This document shows, in pieces, positions 21,654 through 32,183 of a DNA stretch of 64,000 nt. The DNA lies in NCBI GenBank assembly GCA_027487815.1, contig JAIYCW010000072.1:186001-250000 (forward strand), given 5' to 3'. A program made the position numbers and the translations under genes. The DNA comes from Burkholderiales bacterium (GTDB lineage Bacteria > Pseudomonadota > Gammaproteobacteria > Burkholderiales > Burkholderiaceae_E). Below the pieces are notes generated by a model. It worked only from the letters and a program-made list of their open reading frames with translations, searched no databases and was not told the DNA's origin. Positions within the stretch are counted from its first letter, which is position 1. Every line of letters begins with the position of its first letter.

Positions 21654-24600
21654 ATGACCGACTTATCTGAAGCCAAACGCCTTGCCCAATATCGGGCCAC
21701 CAATAAAGTTCGGTTTGTCACAGCGGCGTCGCTCTTTGATGGCCATGACGCCTCGATCAACATCATGCGCAGGATATTGCAATCGATGGGTTGCGAGGTG
21801 ATCCATCTGGGGCATAACCGCTCAGTGCAGGAAGTGGTGGCATGTGCCTTGCAGGAAGATGTTCAGGGCATCGCGGTGAGCTCCTACCAAGGCGGCCACG
21901 TCGAGTACTTCAAGTACATGATCGACCTGCTGCGGGCCAACGGGGGTGAACATATCCAGGTCTTCGGCGGCGGCGGTGGTGTGATCGTGGCGGCTGAGAT
22001 TCAGGAACTCCATGACTACGGTGTCGCGCGTATCTACTCGCCCGAAGATGGTCAGCGCCTCGGCCTGCAGGGCATGATCGGCGACATGATCCAGCGCTGC
22101 GATCGCAAGCTTTCGGATATGGCACCGGGCACGATTGATGCGATTCGCGATTGTGCAAAGCAGGCACCCGATGCCCAGGCCAGCTTGATTGCAACAGCTA
22201 CCCGGCCGCTCGCTCAACTTCTTACCGCGCTGGAAAACGGTGCGGCAAGTGAGTCGCTACGCCATGCACTGCACCGTGCGGCAGACACCTGCCAGGTCCC
22301 CAGTCTGGGTATTACCGGCACGGGGGGAGCAGGCAAGAGCTCACTGACTGATGAACTCATCCGAAGGTTTCGCCTCGATCAAGGTGATGCTCTTCGTATT
22401 GCGATCATTTCAGTCGACCCGACACGTCGCAAATCAGGTGGGGCATTGCTGGGTGACCGCATCCGGATGAACGCCATCAATCATCCGAATATCTTCATGC
22501 GCTCCTTGGCCACGCGAGAGGCTGGCAGCGAGGTGAGCCAGGCGCTGCCCGATGTGATTGCGGCATGCAAGGTCGCGGGGTTTGATTTGATTCTGGTTGA
22601 GACCTCCGGTATCGGGCAGGGTGACGCAGCGATTGTGCCGTTGGTCGACACCTCGTTGTATGTGATGACTCCCGAATTTGGTGCGGCCAGCCAGCTGGAA
22701 AAAATCGACATGCTCGATTTCGCCGATTTCGTGGCGATTAACAAATTTGATCGTAAGGGCGCTGCAGATGCCCTGCGTGATGTGGCCAAACAATACCAAC
22801 GCAATCGTGAGCGCTGGAACGACCGGGCCGAGTCCATGCCAGTGTTTGGCACGCAGGCTTCGCGATTTAACGATGATGGCGTGACTGCGCTTTATCAAGC
22901 CATGTTGCCTCGCCTGATTGAGCTTGGGATGCGCTTGCCGCGAGCCGAGGGTCTGTTGCCGGCAGCCAGCACGCGTCACTCCACCGCCCAAGTGATGATC
23001 GTGCCGCCTGCGCGCTCGCGCTACCTCGCCGAGATTGCTGACACGGTACGTGGATACAAGCGGCGCGCGAAAGAGCAGGCCCTGATCGCACGCGAGCTGC
23101 AGCAGCTCAAAAGCTCACAGGTGATGTTGCACAAAGCCAATCCGGATAAACACCGCGCGGTGGATGCGCTCGGTGAGCTTGCCCAAAGCCGCGAGGCCCG
23201 CCTCACCGGAGAATCACGAGCTTGGCTTGAGCAATGGCCGGCCATGGTGAAGACCTACAGCGGTGATCAATTGGTGACCACGGTGCGAAATAAAGAGATT
23301 CGCACGGACCTGGTTCGAGTCTCGTTATCAGGCACCAAGATTCGTAAGGTGGCACTGCCGCAATTTGAAGATCATGGTGAGTTGTTGAAATGGCTGTTGC
23401 TTGAGAATGTACCTGGCAACTTCCCTTACACCGCAGGCGTTTTCGCATTCAAGCGCGAAGGGGAAGATCCCACCCGAATGTTTGCAGGGGAAGGCGATGC
23501 GTTTCGCACTAATCGCCGCTTCAAGATGCTTTCGGAGGGCATGCCCGCCAAGCGTTTGTCCACGGCGTTTGATTCCGTCACGCTCTATGGCCACGATCCA
23601 GCGGTGCGCCCGGATATTTACGGCAAGGTCGGCAACTCCGGGGTGAGCATTGCTACGCTGGACGATATGAAGGTGCTGTATGGCGGCTTTGATCTTTGCC
23701 ACCCCGCCACCAGCGTGAGCATGACGATCAACGGCCCGGCGCCGACGATTCTTGCGATGTTCATGAATACCGCGATTGATCAGCAGCTCGATAAGTTCCG
23801 CGCTGAGCAACAACGCGAACCAAGCGCCGAAGAAGCGGCCAAGCTGCGAGCCTTTGCCCTGGCCAATGTGCGCGGCACGGTGCAGGCCGATATTCTGAAG
23901 GAAGATCAGGGCCAAAACACCTGCATCTTTTCGACCGAGTTTTCGCTCAAGGTGATGGGCGATATTGCGCAGTTTTTTGTGCAGCATGATGTGCGCAATT
24001 TTTACTCGGTCTCGATCAGCGGATATCACATTGCCGAAGCGGGGGCTAACCCGATTTCGCAATTGGCCTTCACGCTTTCCAATGGCTTTACCTTTGTGGA
24101 GGCGTATCTGGCGCGTGGCATGCATATTGATGACTTTGCGCCCAACCTGAGCTTCTTCTTCAGCAACGGTATGGATCCGGAATACACCGTGTTGGGTCGG
24201 GTGGCTCGCCGAATCTGGGCCACGACACTGCGCGACAAGTACGGTGCGAATGAGCGCAGCCAGAAGCTCAAATACCATGTGCAGACCAGTGGCCGCAGCC
24301 TGCATGCCCAGGAAATTGATTTCAACGATATCCGCACCTCCCTGCAAGCGCTTATCGCGATCTACGATAACTGCAACTCGTTGCACACCAACGCTTACGA
24401 CGAGGCCATCACGACGCCCACCGAGGAATCCGTGCGTCGCGCGATGGCGATCCAGTTGATCATCAACCGGGAGTGGGGGCTTGCAAATAACGAGAACCCG
24501 AATCAGGGCGCCTTCATCATTGAAGAACTCACAGAGATGGTCGAAGAGGCTGTGTTGACCGAGTTTGAACGCATCGCCGAGCGTGGCGGGGTGCTTGGTG

Positions 24601-24971
24601 CGATGGAAACCGGCTATCAGCGTGGCCGGATTCAGGATGAATCCATGCACTATGAAATGCTAAAGCACACCGGCGAGTTACCCATCATCGGGGTGAATAC
24701 CTTCCGCAATCCCAAGGGTGACCCCACGCCCGACAAACTTGAGCTGGCGCGCTCCACTGACGAGGAAAAGCAATCGCAATTGCAACGCCTGCATCAGTTT
24801 CAGCAGGTGCATTCGCAAGCCAGCGCCGAGCAGCTTCAGCGGCTCAAGCTCGCCGTGATCAACAACGACAACGTGTTTGCCGTGCTGATGGACGCAGTGC
24901 GAGTGGCTTCGCTGGGGCAGATCACCGACGCCCTGTTTGAGGTTGGGGGGCAGTACCGGCGCAGCATGTAG
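21654..24971 (+). CDS. icmF: Fused isobutyryl-CoA mutase IcmF
   Basis: A 1,105-residue adenosylcobalamin enzyme. The B12-binding domain at the N-terminus has [13 protein letters not shown] with the lower-axial H31. A MeaB-like G-protein chaperone follows (P-loop GTGGAGKSS near residue 220, EVTS/NKFD-type guanine motif [10 protein letters not shown]). The C-terminal TIM-barrel mutase domain starts near residue 560 ([40 protein letters not shown]). This domain order defines IcmF, which interconverts isobutyryl-CoA and n-butyryl-CoA and in some species isovaleryl/pivalyl-CoA. The ATG at 21654 is chosen from the family N-terminus; an in-frame GTG is at 21621. It connects valine and leucine breakdown with fatty-acid metabolism. 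Confidence 0.95.
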   Translation: MTDLSEAKRLAQYRATNKVRFVTAASLFDGHDASINIMRRILQSMGCEVIHLGHNRSVQEVVACALQEDVQGIAVSSYQGGHVEYFKYMIDLLRANGGEHIQVFGGGGGVIVAAEIQELHDYGVARIYSPEDGQRLGLQGMIGDMIQRCDRKLSDMAPGTIDAIRDCAKQAPDAQASLIATATRPLAQLLTALENGAASESLRHALHRAADTCQVPSLGITGTGGAGKSSLTDELIRRFRLDQGDALRIAIISVDPTRRKSGGALLGDRIRMNAINHPNIFMRSLATREAGSEVSQALPDVIAACKVAGFDLILVETSGIGQGDAAIVPLVDTSLYVMTPEFGAASQLEKIDMLDFADFVAINKFDRKGAADALRDVAKQYQRNRERWNDRAESMPVFGTQASRFNDDGVTALYQAMLPRLIELGMRLPRAEGLLPAASTRHSTAQVMIVPPARSRYLAEIADTVRGYKRRAKEQALIARELQQLKSSQVMLHKANPDKHRAVDALGELAQSREARLTGESRAWLEQWPAMVKTYSGDQLVTTVRNKEIRTDLVRVSLSGTKIRKVALPQFEDHGELLKWLLLENVPGNFPYTAGVFAFKREGEDPTRMFAGEGDAFRTNRRFKMLSEGMPAKRLSTAFDSVTLYGHDPAVRPDIYGKVGNSGVSIATLDDMKVLYGGFDLCHPATSVSMTINGPAPTILAMFMNTAIDQQLDKFRAEQQREPSAEEAAKLRAFALANVRGTVQADILKEDQGQNTCIFSTEFSLKVMGDIAQFFVQHDVRNFYSVSISGYHIAEAGANPISQLAFTLSNGFTFVEAYLARGMHIDDFAPNLSFFFSNGMDPEYTVLGRVARRIWATTLRDKYGANERSQKLKYHVQTSGRSLHAQEIDFNDIRTSLQALIAIYDNCNSLHTNAYDEAITTPTEESVRRAMAIQLIINREWGLANNENPNQGAFIIEELTEMVEEAVLTEFERIAERGGVLGAMETGYQRGRIQDESMHYEMLKHTGELPIIGVNTFRNPKGDPTPDKLELARSTDEEKQSQLQRLHQFQQVHSQASAEQLQRLKLAVINNDNVFAVLMDAVRVASLGQITDALFEVGGQYRRSM

Positions 24972-25025
24972 GGCAAGCCCTTGGCCGCCACTTTAGTTTT
25001 CCGGGTTTCGGCCGATAATTCCCTT

Positions 25026-25865
25026 ATGAAACCCCAAGCCGCCTTTATCCAGCAGGCCCCATCGACTCTTGAGGGCTGGATGCGGCAGTTTGATTTGATG
25101 AGCTTGCCGGTGTTGCGGGAGTCAGCGGCCAAGCTGGAGGCCTTGCGCGCGACAGAAGACGATGCCGACGCGCATCAATTGGCCGAGTTCATCCGTACCG
25201 ACCCGCTATTCAGTTTGAAGGTGCTCGGTTATGTATCGATGAAGTTTGGCGATCGCCTGGAGCAGGCTCCCGAAAGTGTGACAGCCGCTTTGGTGTTGCT
25301 GGGTATCGGACCATTTTTCCGGATTTTTGGCCCGCAAGCCGTGTTGGAAGACGTGTTTGCCGATGCGCCCGAGGCCCAGGCGCATATAGATCGTTTGCTG
25401 GATCGATGCTGGCGTGCGTCAAACTTTGCGCTCGGATTTGCAGTGCATCGCCGCGACTTTGACGCTGCGGTGGTACAACAAGCGGCCGTGCTCCATGATT
25501 TTGCAGAGCTGTTGGTCTGGGTTCGGGCACCCAGCTTGGCGATGACGATAGCCACGAGGCAGGCGCTTGATCCGCAGCTTCGTTCATCGACAGTGCAAAA
25601 GCAGGTACTGAACATTGAGCTGAATGATCTGCAGCAAGCCTTGCTAAAGCAATGGCGCTTGCCCGAGTTGCTTAGGCGCATCACCGATGACAAGCATGCG
25701 GTGGCCCCTCAAGTGCAAAGCGTGGTTCTCGCGACTCAAGTGGCACGCCACAGCGCCAATGGTTGGGACAATGCCGCGATTGAAGACGATGTGAATGCGA
25801 TTGCCGCGATGCTGTCCCTCAGCAATCTTGCGACGCGGCGGCTACTCTTCGAGCTTGAGGCCTAG
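25026..25865 (+). CDS. HDOD domain protein
   Basis: A 279-residue protein dominated by an HDOD domain, a helical relative of HD phosphohydrolases without catalytic metal ligands (LPVLRESAAKLEAL, LAEFIRTDPLFSLKVLGYVS, AALVLLGIGPFFRIFG, AAVLHDFAELLVW). HDOD proteins act in signalling, often with cyclic-di-GMP or chemotaxis pathways; no other domain is fused here. It starts 54 bp after icmF and may be co-transcribed, but there is no functional link visible. Its stop overlaps the convergent flavin reductase gene by 4 bp. Confidence 0.88.
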   Translation: MKPQAAFIQQAPSTLEGWMRQFDLMSLPVLRESAAKLEALRATEDDADAHQLAEFIRTDPLFSLKVLGYVSMKFGDRLEQAPESVTAALVLLGIGPFFRIFGPQAVLEDVFADAPEAQAHIDRLLDRCWRASNFALGFAVHRRDFDAAVVQQAAVLHDFAELLVWVRAPSLAMTIATRQALDPQLRSSTVQKQVLNIELNDLQQALLKQWRLPELLRRITDDKHAVAPQVQSVVLATQVARHSANGWDNAAIEDDVNAIAAMLSLSNLATRRLLFELEA

Positions 25866-26554
25866 GGCTGGTCCTTCGAATCAAGCGCCTGGCTGACTTT
25901 CTGCGCTGAGCCTTCAAGCCCGCCCAGCAAAGCTCGTTGGTCGCCCGGAATCACCATGGTGAATTTGGACTCCACTGAGGTGTAGTCAAAGTAGCCCATA
26001 CGAGCGATCGGCCTGACTTTCAGGATATCCACCAGCCCATCGGCGTCCAACACCTCATCGGCAATATGCACTGCAACCACGCGCCCAAACACCACATCGG
26101 CGCTGCCCATCGGCCCATCACCTGGAAAGCGCAGGGTGTTGAGGTAGACGCATTCAAACTGGATCGGTGAGCGTTTGACCCGCATCGGCTTGACTATTCG
26201 GCTGGGGGCTTTCTCAAGGCCCGCGAGTTCAAATTCATCAACATACGGGCCCAGTTCTTGTGCGCTGATATTCACCTCTTCGCGCAGTTCCCAGGTGGCC
26301 ATGTTCCAAACGAACTCACCGGTTTGCTCAGCGTTGCGCACGCTGTCTTTACGCTGACCACGGCTGTCCTGGTTTGCAGCAAACATGACGATAGGCGGGC
26401 TGAAGGTCACGTTCTGAAATTGGCTGTATGGGGCGAGGTTATGTACCCCTGCATGATCCACAGTGGAGATCCATCCAATGGGTCGGGGCACTACGCAGGA
26501 TTTGAAGGGGTCGTGTTTCAAGCCATGAGGCAATTTGCCCGGTTCGTAGTACAT
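25862..26554 (-). CDS. Flavin reductase family (FMN-binding split barrel) protein
   Basis: A 230-residue FMN-binding split-barrel protein. Characteristic segments are VVPRPIGWISTVDHAGVHNLAPYSQF and PPIVMFAANQDSRGQRKDSVRN, as in DIM6/NTAB-type flavin reductases and related flavoproteins. Such enzymes reduce FMN/FAD for a monooxygenase or bind FMN in another role; no monooxygenase is next to it. The ATG at 26554 is chosen because the domain begins right there. Confidence 0.87.
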   Translation of the reverse strand: MYYEPGKLPHGLKHDPFKSCVVPRPIGWISTVDHAGVHNLAPYSQFQNVTFSPPIVMFAANQDSRGQRKDSVRNAEQTGEFVWNMATWELREEVNISAQELGPYVDEFELAGLEKAPSRIVKPMRVKRSPIQFECVYLNTLRFPGDGPMGSADVVFGRVVAVHIADEVLDADGLVDILKVRPIARMGYFDYTSVESKFTMVIPGDQRALLGGLEGSAQKVSQALDSKDQP

Positions 26555-26685
26555 GCCTAGCCTCTTTGTACGGTAGAAGAATGCGCAACAGAGTAACACC
26601 GCGCTTAGGGGGTACTAGCCCACCATGGTCACAGGGCTTACACTGCCGATGCCAAAATCCCACTGATTCTTTTGCAGGACTAGCC

Positions 26686-27243
26686 ATGACAACTCCGGAT
26701 GGAACGCGCCTTAGCGCCGAAGAGCTGATCGATATCGAACGCACCTTGGATTCAACCAATCGGGATTCATCGATGACCCTTGAGGAGCTCGATGGCTATT
26801 GCACAGCGTTGGTCGTTGCACAGATTGATTCGCTCATCGAGACTCATCTTCTTGATATTTTTGACCTGGCTGAAGATGAGTTGGCAAAGCGCTTGGCCGA
26901 TACGCACCGCCAGAAATTTGTGCGCCTGCTTGATCAACAATTGAATCAGATTCTCGCGCGCTTGCATCAAGGTGATCTTGCTCCCTTGATCCGGCAAGGC
27001 AATACACCTTCTGATCATCCGCCGGGATATGACTGGGCTGCCGGGTTTGCCCGTGGCATGGACTCCGAGCAGGATGCCTTTGAGGTGATGGATGATGATG
27101 AAGAGGTCTGGGAGTGGGTCGACCCGATTTACGACATGCTCGAAGACCCGCCCCGCATCGGGCGCGAATCAGAGGAGCGGGTCGAAACCATGATTGATGG
27201 CGTGGTGCAGCTTTACGCCTGGCTGCAGGTCAAGCGCGCGTGA
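26686..27243 (+). CDS. UPF0149 (YgfB/YecA) family protein
   Basis: A 185-residue acidic protein of the UPF0149 family. It has an early LTLEELDGYCTALVVA, later GYDWAAGFARGMDSEQDAFE and WVDPIYDMLEDPP. No C-terminal SEC-C zinc motif is present, unlike YecA proper. The biochemical role of the family is unsettled. The ATG at 26686 has AGGA upstream; residues encoded from 26566 do not fit the family. It ends 7 bp from the convergent spoVR-like gene. Confidence 0.85.
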   Translation: MTTPDGTRLSAEELIDIERTLDSTNRDSSMTLEELDGYCTALVVAQIDSLIETHLLDIFDLAEDELAKRLADTHRQKFVRLLDQQLNQILARLHQGDLAPLIRQGNTPSDHPPGYDWAAGFARGMDSEQDAFEVMDDDEEVWEWVDPIYDMLEDPPRIGRESEERVETMIDGVVQLYAWLQVKRA

Positions 27244-27250
27244 TGAGCAC

Positions 27251-28750
27251 TTAATCGCTGTCGACTTCCTCGAAGTGGAGCACGGAGTCATGCTCATCCG
27301 TGACTTCGAGGCGCACTTTGAAGCCCCAGAGATATTGGAGTTGCTCCAGCACGCGCGGGTAGTCCTCAGCCAGCGGTCGGCCACGTTGTTGGCGATGCCG
27401 CACGGTCAGCGATCGGTCACCGTCACGCGCAAAATCAATCACCTGAATATCGGGCAAGCGATTGTCGCGGTCGTATTGCTGGGAGAGCAGGGTGCGCACC
27501 CGGCGATATCCTGCATCGTTATGAATGCAGTCGACCAGCAAATCATCCTGCTTGCTGTGATCCGCAATTGCAAACAGGCGAAACTCCCGGATAAGCTTGG
27601 GTGAGAGGTATTGCGCAATGAAGCTTTCATCCTTGAAGTTGCGCATGGTGAAGTCAAACACTTCGAGCCAGTTGCCCCCGGCAATATCCGGAAACCAGCG
27701 CTGATCTTCCGGGGTGGGTTGCTCGCAGATCCGCTTGATATCGTTGAACATCGCAAATCCCAGCGCATAGGGGTTCATCCCGCCATAGCCGCGCTGATCA
27801 TAGCCGCGCTGGGTGATCACGTTGGTGTGCGAGCTCAGGATCTCCAGCATGAAGCCATCATTGACCTGGCCCTTGTCATAGAGGCGGTTGAGCAAGGTGT
27901 AATGCCAGAAGGTTGCCCAACCTTCGTTCATCACCTTGGTGAGGCCCTGAGGATAAAAGTATTGAGCCATCTTGCGAACAATACGCACCAACTCACGCTG
28001 CCAGGGGGCCAAACGTGGCGCATGTTTTTCAACAAAGTAGAGAATGTTTTCCTGAGGCTCTTCGGGAAACGGCCGCTGCGTCTTGCTTTTTTTGTTCACC
28101 GCCTTGGCGGGCACCGTGCTCCACACTTCATCGAATTGCGACCATGCATGTGCTTCGCGCTCCTTTTGCCGGGCCTTCTCATCGGCTGCAGACAAGGGCT
28201 TGGGATGGTTGTACCGACTTACCCCGAACTCCTGCAGCGCATGGCAGGCATCAAGCGTGGCTTCAACCGCTTCAATGCCATGCAGCCGCTCGCATTCCAT
28301 GACGTAGTGACGTGCAAACACCATGTAGTCGATGATTGAGTCGGCATTGGTCCATTGCCGAAACAGATAATTGCCTTTGAAAAAGGAGTTATGACCATAG
28401 CAGGCATGCGCGATCACCAAAGCCTGCAGCGGCATCGTGTTCTCTTCCATCAGATAAGAGATACACGGATTGGAGTTAATCACTATTTCATAGGCCAGCC
28501 CACGCGCGCCTTTGCGATAGGCATGCTCATTGCGCAGAAACTCCTTGCCATAGCTCCAGTGCGGGTAGCCGATCGGTAGCCCGACCGACGCATAGGCATC
28601 AAGCATTTGCTCGGAGCTGATGATTTCGATCTGATTGGGATAGCACTCAAGCTTGAACTCATTGCGTGCAATCTCGCCAATCGCTTTATCGTAATCCTCA
28701 ATCAAATCGAAGGTCCACTCAGCGCCGCTTGAAAGCAGGGGTTGGGTCAT
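27251..28750 (-). CDS. SpoVR family protein (YcgB-like)
   Basis: A 499-residue SpoVR-like protein of the length seen in non-sporulating proteobacteria. Typical segments are YPHWSYGKEFLRNEHAYRKG, YEIVINSNPCISYLMEEN, HACYGHNSFFKGNYLF and HRQQRGRPLAEDYPRVLEQL near the C-terminus. The function is unknown, but it is nearly always next to PrkA and YeaH/YhbH, as here. It overlaps yeaH by 4 bp and is last in the three-gene operon prkA-yeaH-spoVR, whose members in E. coli respond to nitrogen starvation and stationary phase. Confidence 0.93.
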   Translation of the reverse strand: MTQPLLSSGAEWTFDLIEDYDKAIGEIARNEFKLECYPNQIEIISSEQMLDAYASVGLPIGYPHWSYGKEFLRNEHAYRKGARGLAYEIVINSNPCISYLMEENTMPLQALVIAHACYGHNSFFKGNYLFRQWTNADSIIDYMVFARHYVMECERLHGIEAVEATLDACHALQEFGVSRYNHPKPLSAADEKARQKEREAHAWSQFDEVWSTVPAKAVNKKSKTQRPFPEEPQENILYFVEKHAPRLAPWQRELVRIVRKMAQYFYPQGLTKVMNEGWATFWHYTLLNRLYDKGQVNDGFMLEILSSHTNVITQRGYDQRGYGGMNPYALGFAMFNDIKRICEQPTPEDQRWFPDIAGGNWLEVFDFTMRNFKDESFIAQYLSPKLIREFRLFAIADHSKQDDLLVDCIHNDAGYRRVRTLLSQQYDRDNRLPDIQVIDFARDGDRSLTVRHRQQRGRPLAEDYPRVLEQLQYLWGFKVRLEVTDEHDSVLHFEEVDSD

Positions 28751-30000
28751 GCAGTTGCCCCTTCCTTGGCAAAGAGGCTTCGGAACACCGGATAGATATC
28801 GCCGCGACGGCGCACTGCGGCCATGGCGAAATGCTCGCTCTCCACGCGCCGATAGGCCGCGCTTAGCGTGGAGATCCGTGAACCTTCATCAGCAGTTTCA
28901 ATATAGGCGTAATGCCGTACCGCCGGCATCAGTTCGTTTTGCAGGTACTGCCGGCTTTTCTCCGGGTCGGCACCAAACGCATCGCCATCGGATACCTGGG
29001 CCCCATAGATATTCCAGGTCTCGGGCGCGAAGCGCGCATCAATGATCTTGCGCATCATGTGCAGTGCTGAAAGCACTACCGTGCCGCCGGTTTTAGGATC
29101 CTTGAAGAATCGATCTTCGTCCACTTCTTCCGCATCATCGGTATGGCGGATAAAAATCACCTCCACCTTTTCATACTTGCGCGAGAGAAACATGTAGAGC
29201 AAGGTGAAAAAACGCTTGGCCAGGTCTTTCTTGCCTTCGTCCATCGAAGCCGAAACATCCATCAGGCAAAACATGACCGCTTGTGCTTTAGGCTGTGGCA
29301 CCCACACGCGATGACGAAAACGCAAATCGATTTCATCCAGAAAGGGTACCCGCTCGACGCGCTTGCGCAGCTGCGCCACGCGCGCCTGAAACTCCGGATC
29401 AGTCTTAAGCGAAAAGTTTTTATGCTCCTGCGCCTCCAGCTCGGCAAGTTCGCGCCTGGCTGTGCCGCTCAATGCAATGCGGCGTCCGAGTGCCTGACGC
29501 AAAGACCGGGGGATCGAGAGATTATTGGGGGCGCCTGAGGAGGTGTAGCCCGCGCGCTGCAGCTTCCTCTCCTTGATTTCACCAAGAGTGGTGCGCAACA
29601 TGCGCGGCAACTCAAGATCATCGAAAAAGAGCTGCATGAACTCTTCACGCGAGAGCACAAATGAAAAGCTGTCTTGCCCATCGCCCTCACCGCCCTCGCC
29701 CTGACCATCGCCTTCGCCCTCACCTTCGGGCCGGGGCAAATGGTCACCCGCATTAAATTTGCGATTGCCAGGCAGCACATACTCATGATCGCCGCCTGGG
29801 CCATGCCGAAAAGCGGGCTCACTGATATCGCGAGTCGGAATATTGACCGGACCGCCGCGCTCCATATCCTTGATCGAGCGCTCCGACACCATATCGTGTA
29901 CCGAGCGCTGGATCTGCTCCTTATAGCGCCGCAAAAACCTCGCGCGATTGACCGCACTTTTATTGCGGTCGTTCAGGCGGCGATCAATGATTACCGACAT
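28747..30000 (-). CDS. yeaH: YeaH/YhbH (DUF444) protein
   Basis: A 417-residue DUF444 protein. The N-terminus is basic (RRLNDRNKSAVNRARFLRRY). A Gly/Glu/Asp-rich linker follows (about residues 85-108). The C-terminal von Willebrand A-like domain has FCLMDVSASMDEGKKDLAKRFF, with the metal-binding DxSxS (DVSAS). It is the usual partner of PrkA kinase and SpoVR. It lies 12 bp downstream of prkA and overlaps spoVR by 4 bp. A structural or adaptor role in the kinase pathway is inferred. Confidence 0.93.
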   Translation of the reverse strand: MSVIIDRRLNDRNKSAVNRARFLRRYKEQIQRSVHDMVSERSIKDMERGGPVNIPTRDISEPAFRHGPGGDHEYVLPGNRKFNAGDHLPRPEGEGEGDGQGEGGEGDGQDSFSFVLSREEFMQLFFDDLELPRMLRTTLGEIKERKLQRAGYTSSGAPNNLSIPRSLRQALGRRIALSGTARRELAELEAQEHKNFSLKTDPEFQARVAQLRKRVERVPFLDEIDLRFRHRVWVPQPKAQAVMFCLMDVSASMDEGKKDLAKRFFTLLYMFLSRKYEKVEVIFIRHTDDAEEVDEDRFFKDPKTGGTVVLSALHMMRKIIDARFAPETWNIYGAQVSDGDAFGADPEKSRQYLQNELMPAVRHYAYIETADEGSRISTLSAAYRRVESEHFAMAAVRRRGDIYPVFRSLFAKEGATA

Positions 30001-30012
30001 CGCGTGGTGCGC

Positions 30013-31935
30013 TTACTGTGATTTTCGAACGCGTAAATACCACTCACAAAGCAGACGCACCTGCTTTTCGGTATAGCCCTTATCGACCATCCGCGCAACA
30101 AAGCTTTCATGCTTGTTGCGGTCCTCGGCCGAAGCTTTGGCATTAAACGACACCACGGGAAGCAGCTCTTCAGTATTGGAGAACATCTTCTTCTCAATCA
30201 CTTCCCGCAGCTTTTCGTAGCTGGTCCAGCCGGGATTCTTGCCACCATGATTGGCGCGTGCCCGCAAAACGAAGTTAACGATCTCGTTGCGAAAATCTTT
30301 TGGGTTCGCAATGCCTGCGGGCTTTTCAATCTTCTCCAGCTCAGCATTTAGCTGGGCGCGATCAAAGCTCTCGCCAGTTTCTGGATCGCGATAATCTTCA
30401 TCCTGAATCCAGTAATCGGCGTAGGTCACATAACGATCAAAAATATTCTGACCATATTCTGAATAAGATTCGAGATAGGCGGTTTGGATTTCCTTGCCAA
30501 TGAATTCGGCATATCGCGGAGCCAGCCAGCCTTTGATGAACTCGGTGTAGCGACGCAAGGTGTCCTCAGGCAAACCCTCGCGCATCAAGCGCTGCTCAAG
30601 CACGTACATCAGATGTACCGGATTGGCTGCAATCTCGGTCTGGTCATAGTTGAAGACCGAGGAGAGCACCTTGTAGGCAAAGCGGGTCGACATGCCTGTC
30701 ATGCCTTCATCCATCCCCGCGTAGTCGCGATACTCCTGGACGGTTTTTGCGTTGGGCTCGACATCCTTGAGATTTTCGCCATCGTAGACACGCAGCTTGG
30801 CAAAGATGCTCGAATTCTCGGGCTCTTTCAACCGACTCAACACAGAAAACTGCGCCATCATCTCCAGGGTGCCAGGAGCGCACGGCGCTTGCGACAGCGA
30901 ACTGTTATTCATCAGCTTTTTGTAGATGCGAACCTCTTCGCTCACCTGCAGGCAATAGGGCACCTTGACGATGTAAATGCGATCCAGGAAAGCTTCGTTA
31001 TTGCGGTTGTTGCGAAACGCCTGCCATTCACTTTCGTTGGAGTGAGCGAGTAATACGCCCTGAAATGGAATCGCTGAGAATCCTTCGGTGCCCTTGAAGT
31101 TGCCCTCTTGCGTTGCGGTAAGCAGCGGATGCAGCATCTTGATCGGCGCTTTAAACATCTCGACGAATTCAAGCAGCCCCTGATTGGCCAAGCACAGCCC
31201 GCCGCTATATGAATAGGCATCGGGGTCGTCTTGCGACATGGTTTCTAGCTTGCGGATATCGACCTTGCCCACCAGGCTCGAGATGTCCTGATTGTTTTCA
31301 TCGCCGGGCTCGGTTTTAGCAATCGCCACCTGCTTGAGCACCGAGGGCTGAATCCGCACTACGCGAAACTGGGTGATATCGCCATCAAATTCCCGGAGCC
31401 GCTTGATCGCCCAAGGGCTCATGATGCCGGTGAGATAGCGGGTATCAATGCCGTACTCTTCCTTGAGCACCGGACCATCACGCTCGGGATGAAACAGTCC
31501 GAGGGGTGACTCATTGACTGGCGAGCCCTTCAGGGCAAAGATGGGCGCGTTTTCCATCAGGCTCTTCAAGCGCTCGGCAATGGAGGATTTGCCTCCGCCT
31601 ACCGGCCCAAGCAGATAGAGCACTTGCTTGCGCTCTTCGAGCCCCTGAGCGGCATGTTTGAAGTAAGCCACGATTTGCGCGACGACATCTTCCATGCCAT
31701 AGAACTCGCGAAACGCCGGATAGCGGCGAATCACTCGGTTGGAAAACAGACGGGAGAGTTTGGGATCGTTGCGGGTGTCCACCAATTCGGGTTCACCAAT
31801 CGCAGCAAGCATCCGTTCCGACGCGCTGGCGTAGCTGAGCGGATCGCTCTTGCACAGTTCGAGATACTCTTGCAGAGACATCTCTTCATCCCGGGCCTTG
31901 GCATACGTTTGTTTGTATGCTTCGAACAGTTTCAT
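30013..31935 (-). CDS. yeaG: PrkA family serine protein kinase (YeaG)
   Basis: A 640-residue PrkA protein. The N-terminal AAA+ module has a P-loop (LLGPVGGGKSSIAERL, near residue 110) and a Walker-B-type region; the C-terminal part carries the PrkA kinase-like domain. Typical opening: LFEAYKQTYAKARDEEMSLQEYLELCK. YeaG in E. coli phosphorylates proteins and helps survival in prolonged nitrogen starvation. The ATG at 31935 has a perfect AGGAGG upstream. It is the first gene of the operon and is divergent from ettA across 248 bp. Confidence 0.93.
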   Translation of the reverse strand: MKLFEAYKQTYAKARDEEMSLQEYLELCKSDPLSYASASERMLAAIGEPELVDTRNDPKLSRLFSNRVIRRYPAFREFYGMEDVVAQIVAYFKHAAQGLEERKQVLYLLGPVGGGKSSIAERLKSLMENAPIFALKGSPVNESPLGLFHPERDGPVLKEEYGIDTRYLTGIMSPWAIKRLREFDGDITQFRVVRIQPSVLKQVAIAKTEPGDENNQDISSLVGKVDIRKLETMSQDDPDAYSYSGGLCLANQGLLEFVEMFKAPIKMLHPLLTATQEGNFKGTEGFSAIPFQGVLLAHSNESEWQAFRNNRNNEAFLDRIYIVKVPYCLQVSEEVRIYKKLMNNSSLSQAPCAPGTLEMMAQFSVLSRLKEPENSSIFAKLRVYDGENLKDVEPNAKTVQEYRDYAGMDEGMTGMSTRFAYKVLSSVFNYDQTEIAANPVHLMYVLEQRLMREGLPEDTLRRYTEFIKGWLAPRYAEFIGKEIQTAYLESYSEYGQNIFDRYVTYADYWIQDEDYRDPETGESFDRAQLNAELEKIEKPAGIANPKDFRNEIVNFVLRARANHGGKNPGWTSYEKLREVIEKKMFSNTEELLPVVSFNAKASAEDRNKHESFVARMVDKGYTEKQVRLLCEWYLRVRKSQ

Positions 31936-32129
31936 GGTCAAGCCTCCTGATAGGAATACCACATGAACGCTGGGCAATTGGTCGCGGTGTACAACACCAC
32001 AGACAACTTCAATGTAATGGACTCCTTAGTGCACTGCAACAGATAACCGGCACCGTCATGTGGACGCTACAACGGGACAATCGGCGCACTGTTGTAGATG
32101 CGCGATAATGGCGGTTGTTAACCGAAGTC

Positions 32130-32155
32130 GTCAGCGTCGCCTTGCGGCGCCTGAC
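32130..32155 (+). other. Leader hairpin upstream of ettA
   Basis: GTCAG (32130-32134) pairs with CTGAC (32151-32155), and inside it CGCC (32138-32141) pairs with GGCG (32146-32149) around TTGC. It ends 28 bp before the ettA start, so it would form in the 5' leader. No T run follows. The rest of the 248-bp prkA/ettA gap shows only a GATAAT (32104-32109) that could be a -10 element. Confidence 0.35.
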
Positions 32156-32183
32156 ATCCTCATCGCAAAAGTAAAGACATTCC

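Noticed and set aside
23328-24650. A 440-codon open frame on the minus strand
   Set aside because: It lies fully inside the mutase domain of icmF in antisense. The His/Arg-rich composition without a domain is typical of a shadow frame in GC-rich DNA.
27251-31935. Sporulation or novel kinase system suggested by SpoVR, DUF444 and PrkA
   Set aside because: This trio is widespread and known in non-sporulating proteobacteria as a stress operon; nothing unusual in sequence or order.
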